From Candidatus Latescibacterota bacterium (GTDB lineage: Bacteria; Latescibacterota; UBA2968): 7,215 nt of DNA. A model generated the notes under the pieces. The model worked only from the letters and a program-made list of their open reading frames with translations, did no database searches and was not told where the DNA came from. Position numbers and translations under genes: made by a program. Within the stretch, counting starts at the first letter, position 1, and every line of letters begins with the position of its first letter. Below, in pieces: positions 7,109-7,215 of this stretch. The stretch spans positions 1 to 7,215 of the forward strand of contig JABIFK010000699.1 in the NCBI GenBank assembly GCA_018650745.1, read 5' to 3'.

Positions 7109-7215
7109 GCCGTCGGTATATTTGGACAAACCTTATGCGATGGTAGGGGTGAATGTGGTTGCGGCAGATACGGATGAAGAGGCACGCTACTTGTTTACGT
7201 CGCAACAAATGCAAT
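7086..7215 (+). CDS. Luciferase-like (LLM class) flavin-dependent monooxygenase, internal fragment
   Basis: In the third frame (GAA at 7086-7088 onward) the sequence reads 43 codons without a stop to the window end. It contains YRSKFEPS, YLDKPYAMVGVNVVAADT and DEEARYLFTSQQ, which I recognise as an internal segment (roughly residues 190-235 of about 330) of LLM-class oxidoreductases of the MsnO8/bacterial-luciferase type, which use reduced flavin and O2. The start of such a protein, with its beta-barrel N-terminus, is missing. Upstream in this frame only a few codons precede a TAG at 7059. The fragment abuts the truncated decarboxylase in a different frame, so it is a gene piece without its own start. 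The gene would continue past the window. Confidence 0.7.

Noticed and set aside
1..7215. tRNA or rRNA genes, CRISPR arrays, insertion sequences, tandem repeats
   Set aside because: I scanned for cloverleaf-like segments, regularly spaced repeats, transposase motifs and terminal repeats and saw none.

Overview
The window is bacterial: tightly packed protein genes all on the + strand, short spacers, Shine-Dalgarno (SD)-like sites before some starts (AGGA at 1324, AGAGGA at 3738), and base composition that by eye is moderate, somewhat below 50% GC. It starts inside one gene and ends inside another, so it looks like a metagenomic contig or fragment. Nothing fixes the organism. A Gfo/Idh/MocA oxidoreductase next to a glycosaminoglycan lyase, at this GC, recalls sponge-associated Candidatus Poribacteria and related uncultured marine bacteria, but that is inference from gene content only. 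The best-remembered relative of the lyase is from Pedobacter heparinus (Bacteroidota), while the SD sites argue somewhat against Bacteroidota.

Layout: (1) 1-609, the C-terminal part of a Gfo/Idh/MocA-type oxidoreductase. (2) 610-805, a 196-nt spacer with a perfect 14-bp-arm palindrome (742-770) that lies inside a short unassigned reading frame. (3) 806-1294, a GNAT N-acetyltransferase. (4) 1336-3645, a secreted heparinase II (PL21) homologue of nearly the same length as the P. heparinus enzyme, with all the catalytic and metal-site residues I can place. (5) 3646-3749, a spacer with a weak hairpin, a weak promoter-like pair and a good ribosome binding site. (6) 3750-6296, a three-part PEP-synthase/rifampin-phosphotransferase-like enzyme with ATP-grasp, divergent central and swivelling phosphohistidine domains. 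(7) 6296-7108, a group II PLP-dependent decarboxylase, translationally coupled by TGATG and cut off before its catalytic lysine. (8) From about 7086 to the end, out of frame with it, an internal piece of a luciferase-like (LLM) flavin monooxygenase.

Functionally, the GNAT and heparinase genes are 41 nt apart and may be co-transcribed. The heparinase would export a lyase acting on heparin/heparan-like polysaccharide, and the upstream oxidoreductase could belong to sugar or inositol catabolism, although no sulfatase, transporter or uronate pathway gene is visible. The phosphotransferase and decarboxylase form a second, coupled pair with unknown substrates. The most unusual point is the abrupt decarboxylase/LLM junction near 7079-7090, which is either an assembly chimera at a contig end or a genuine recombination that broke both genes.
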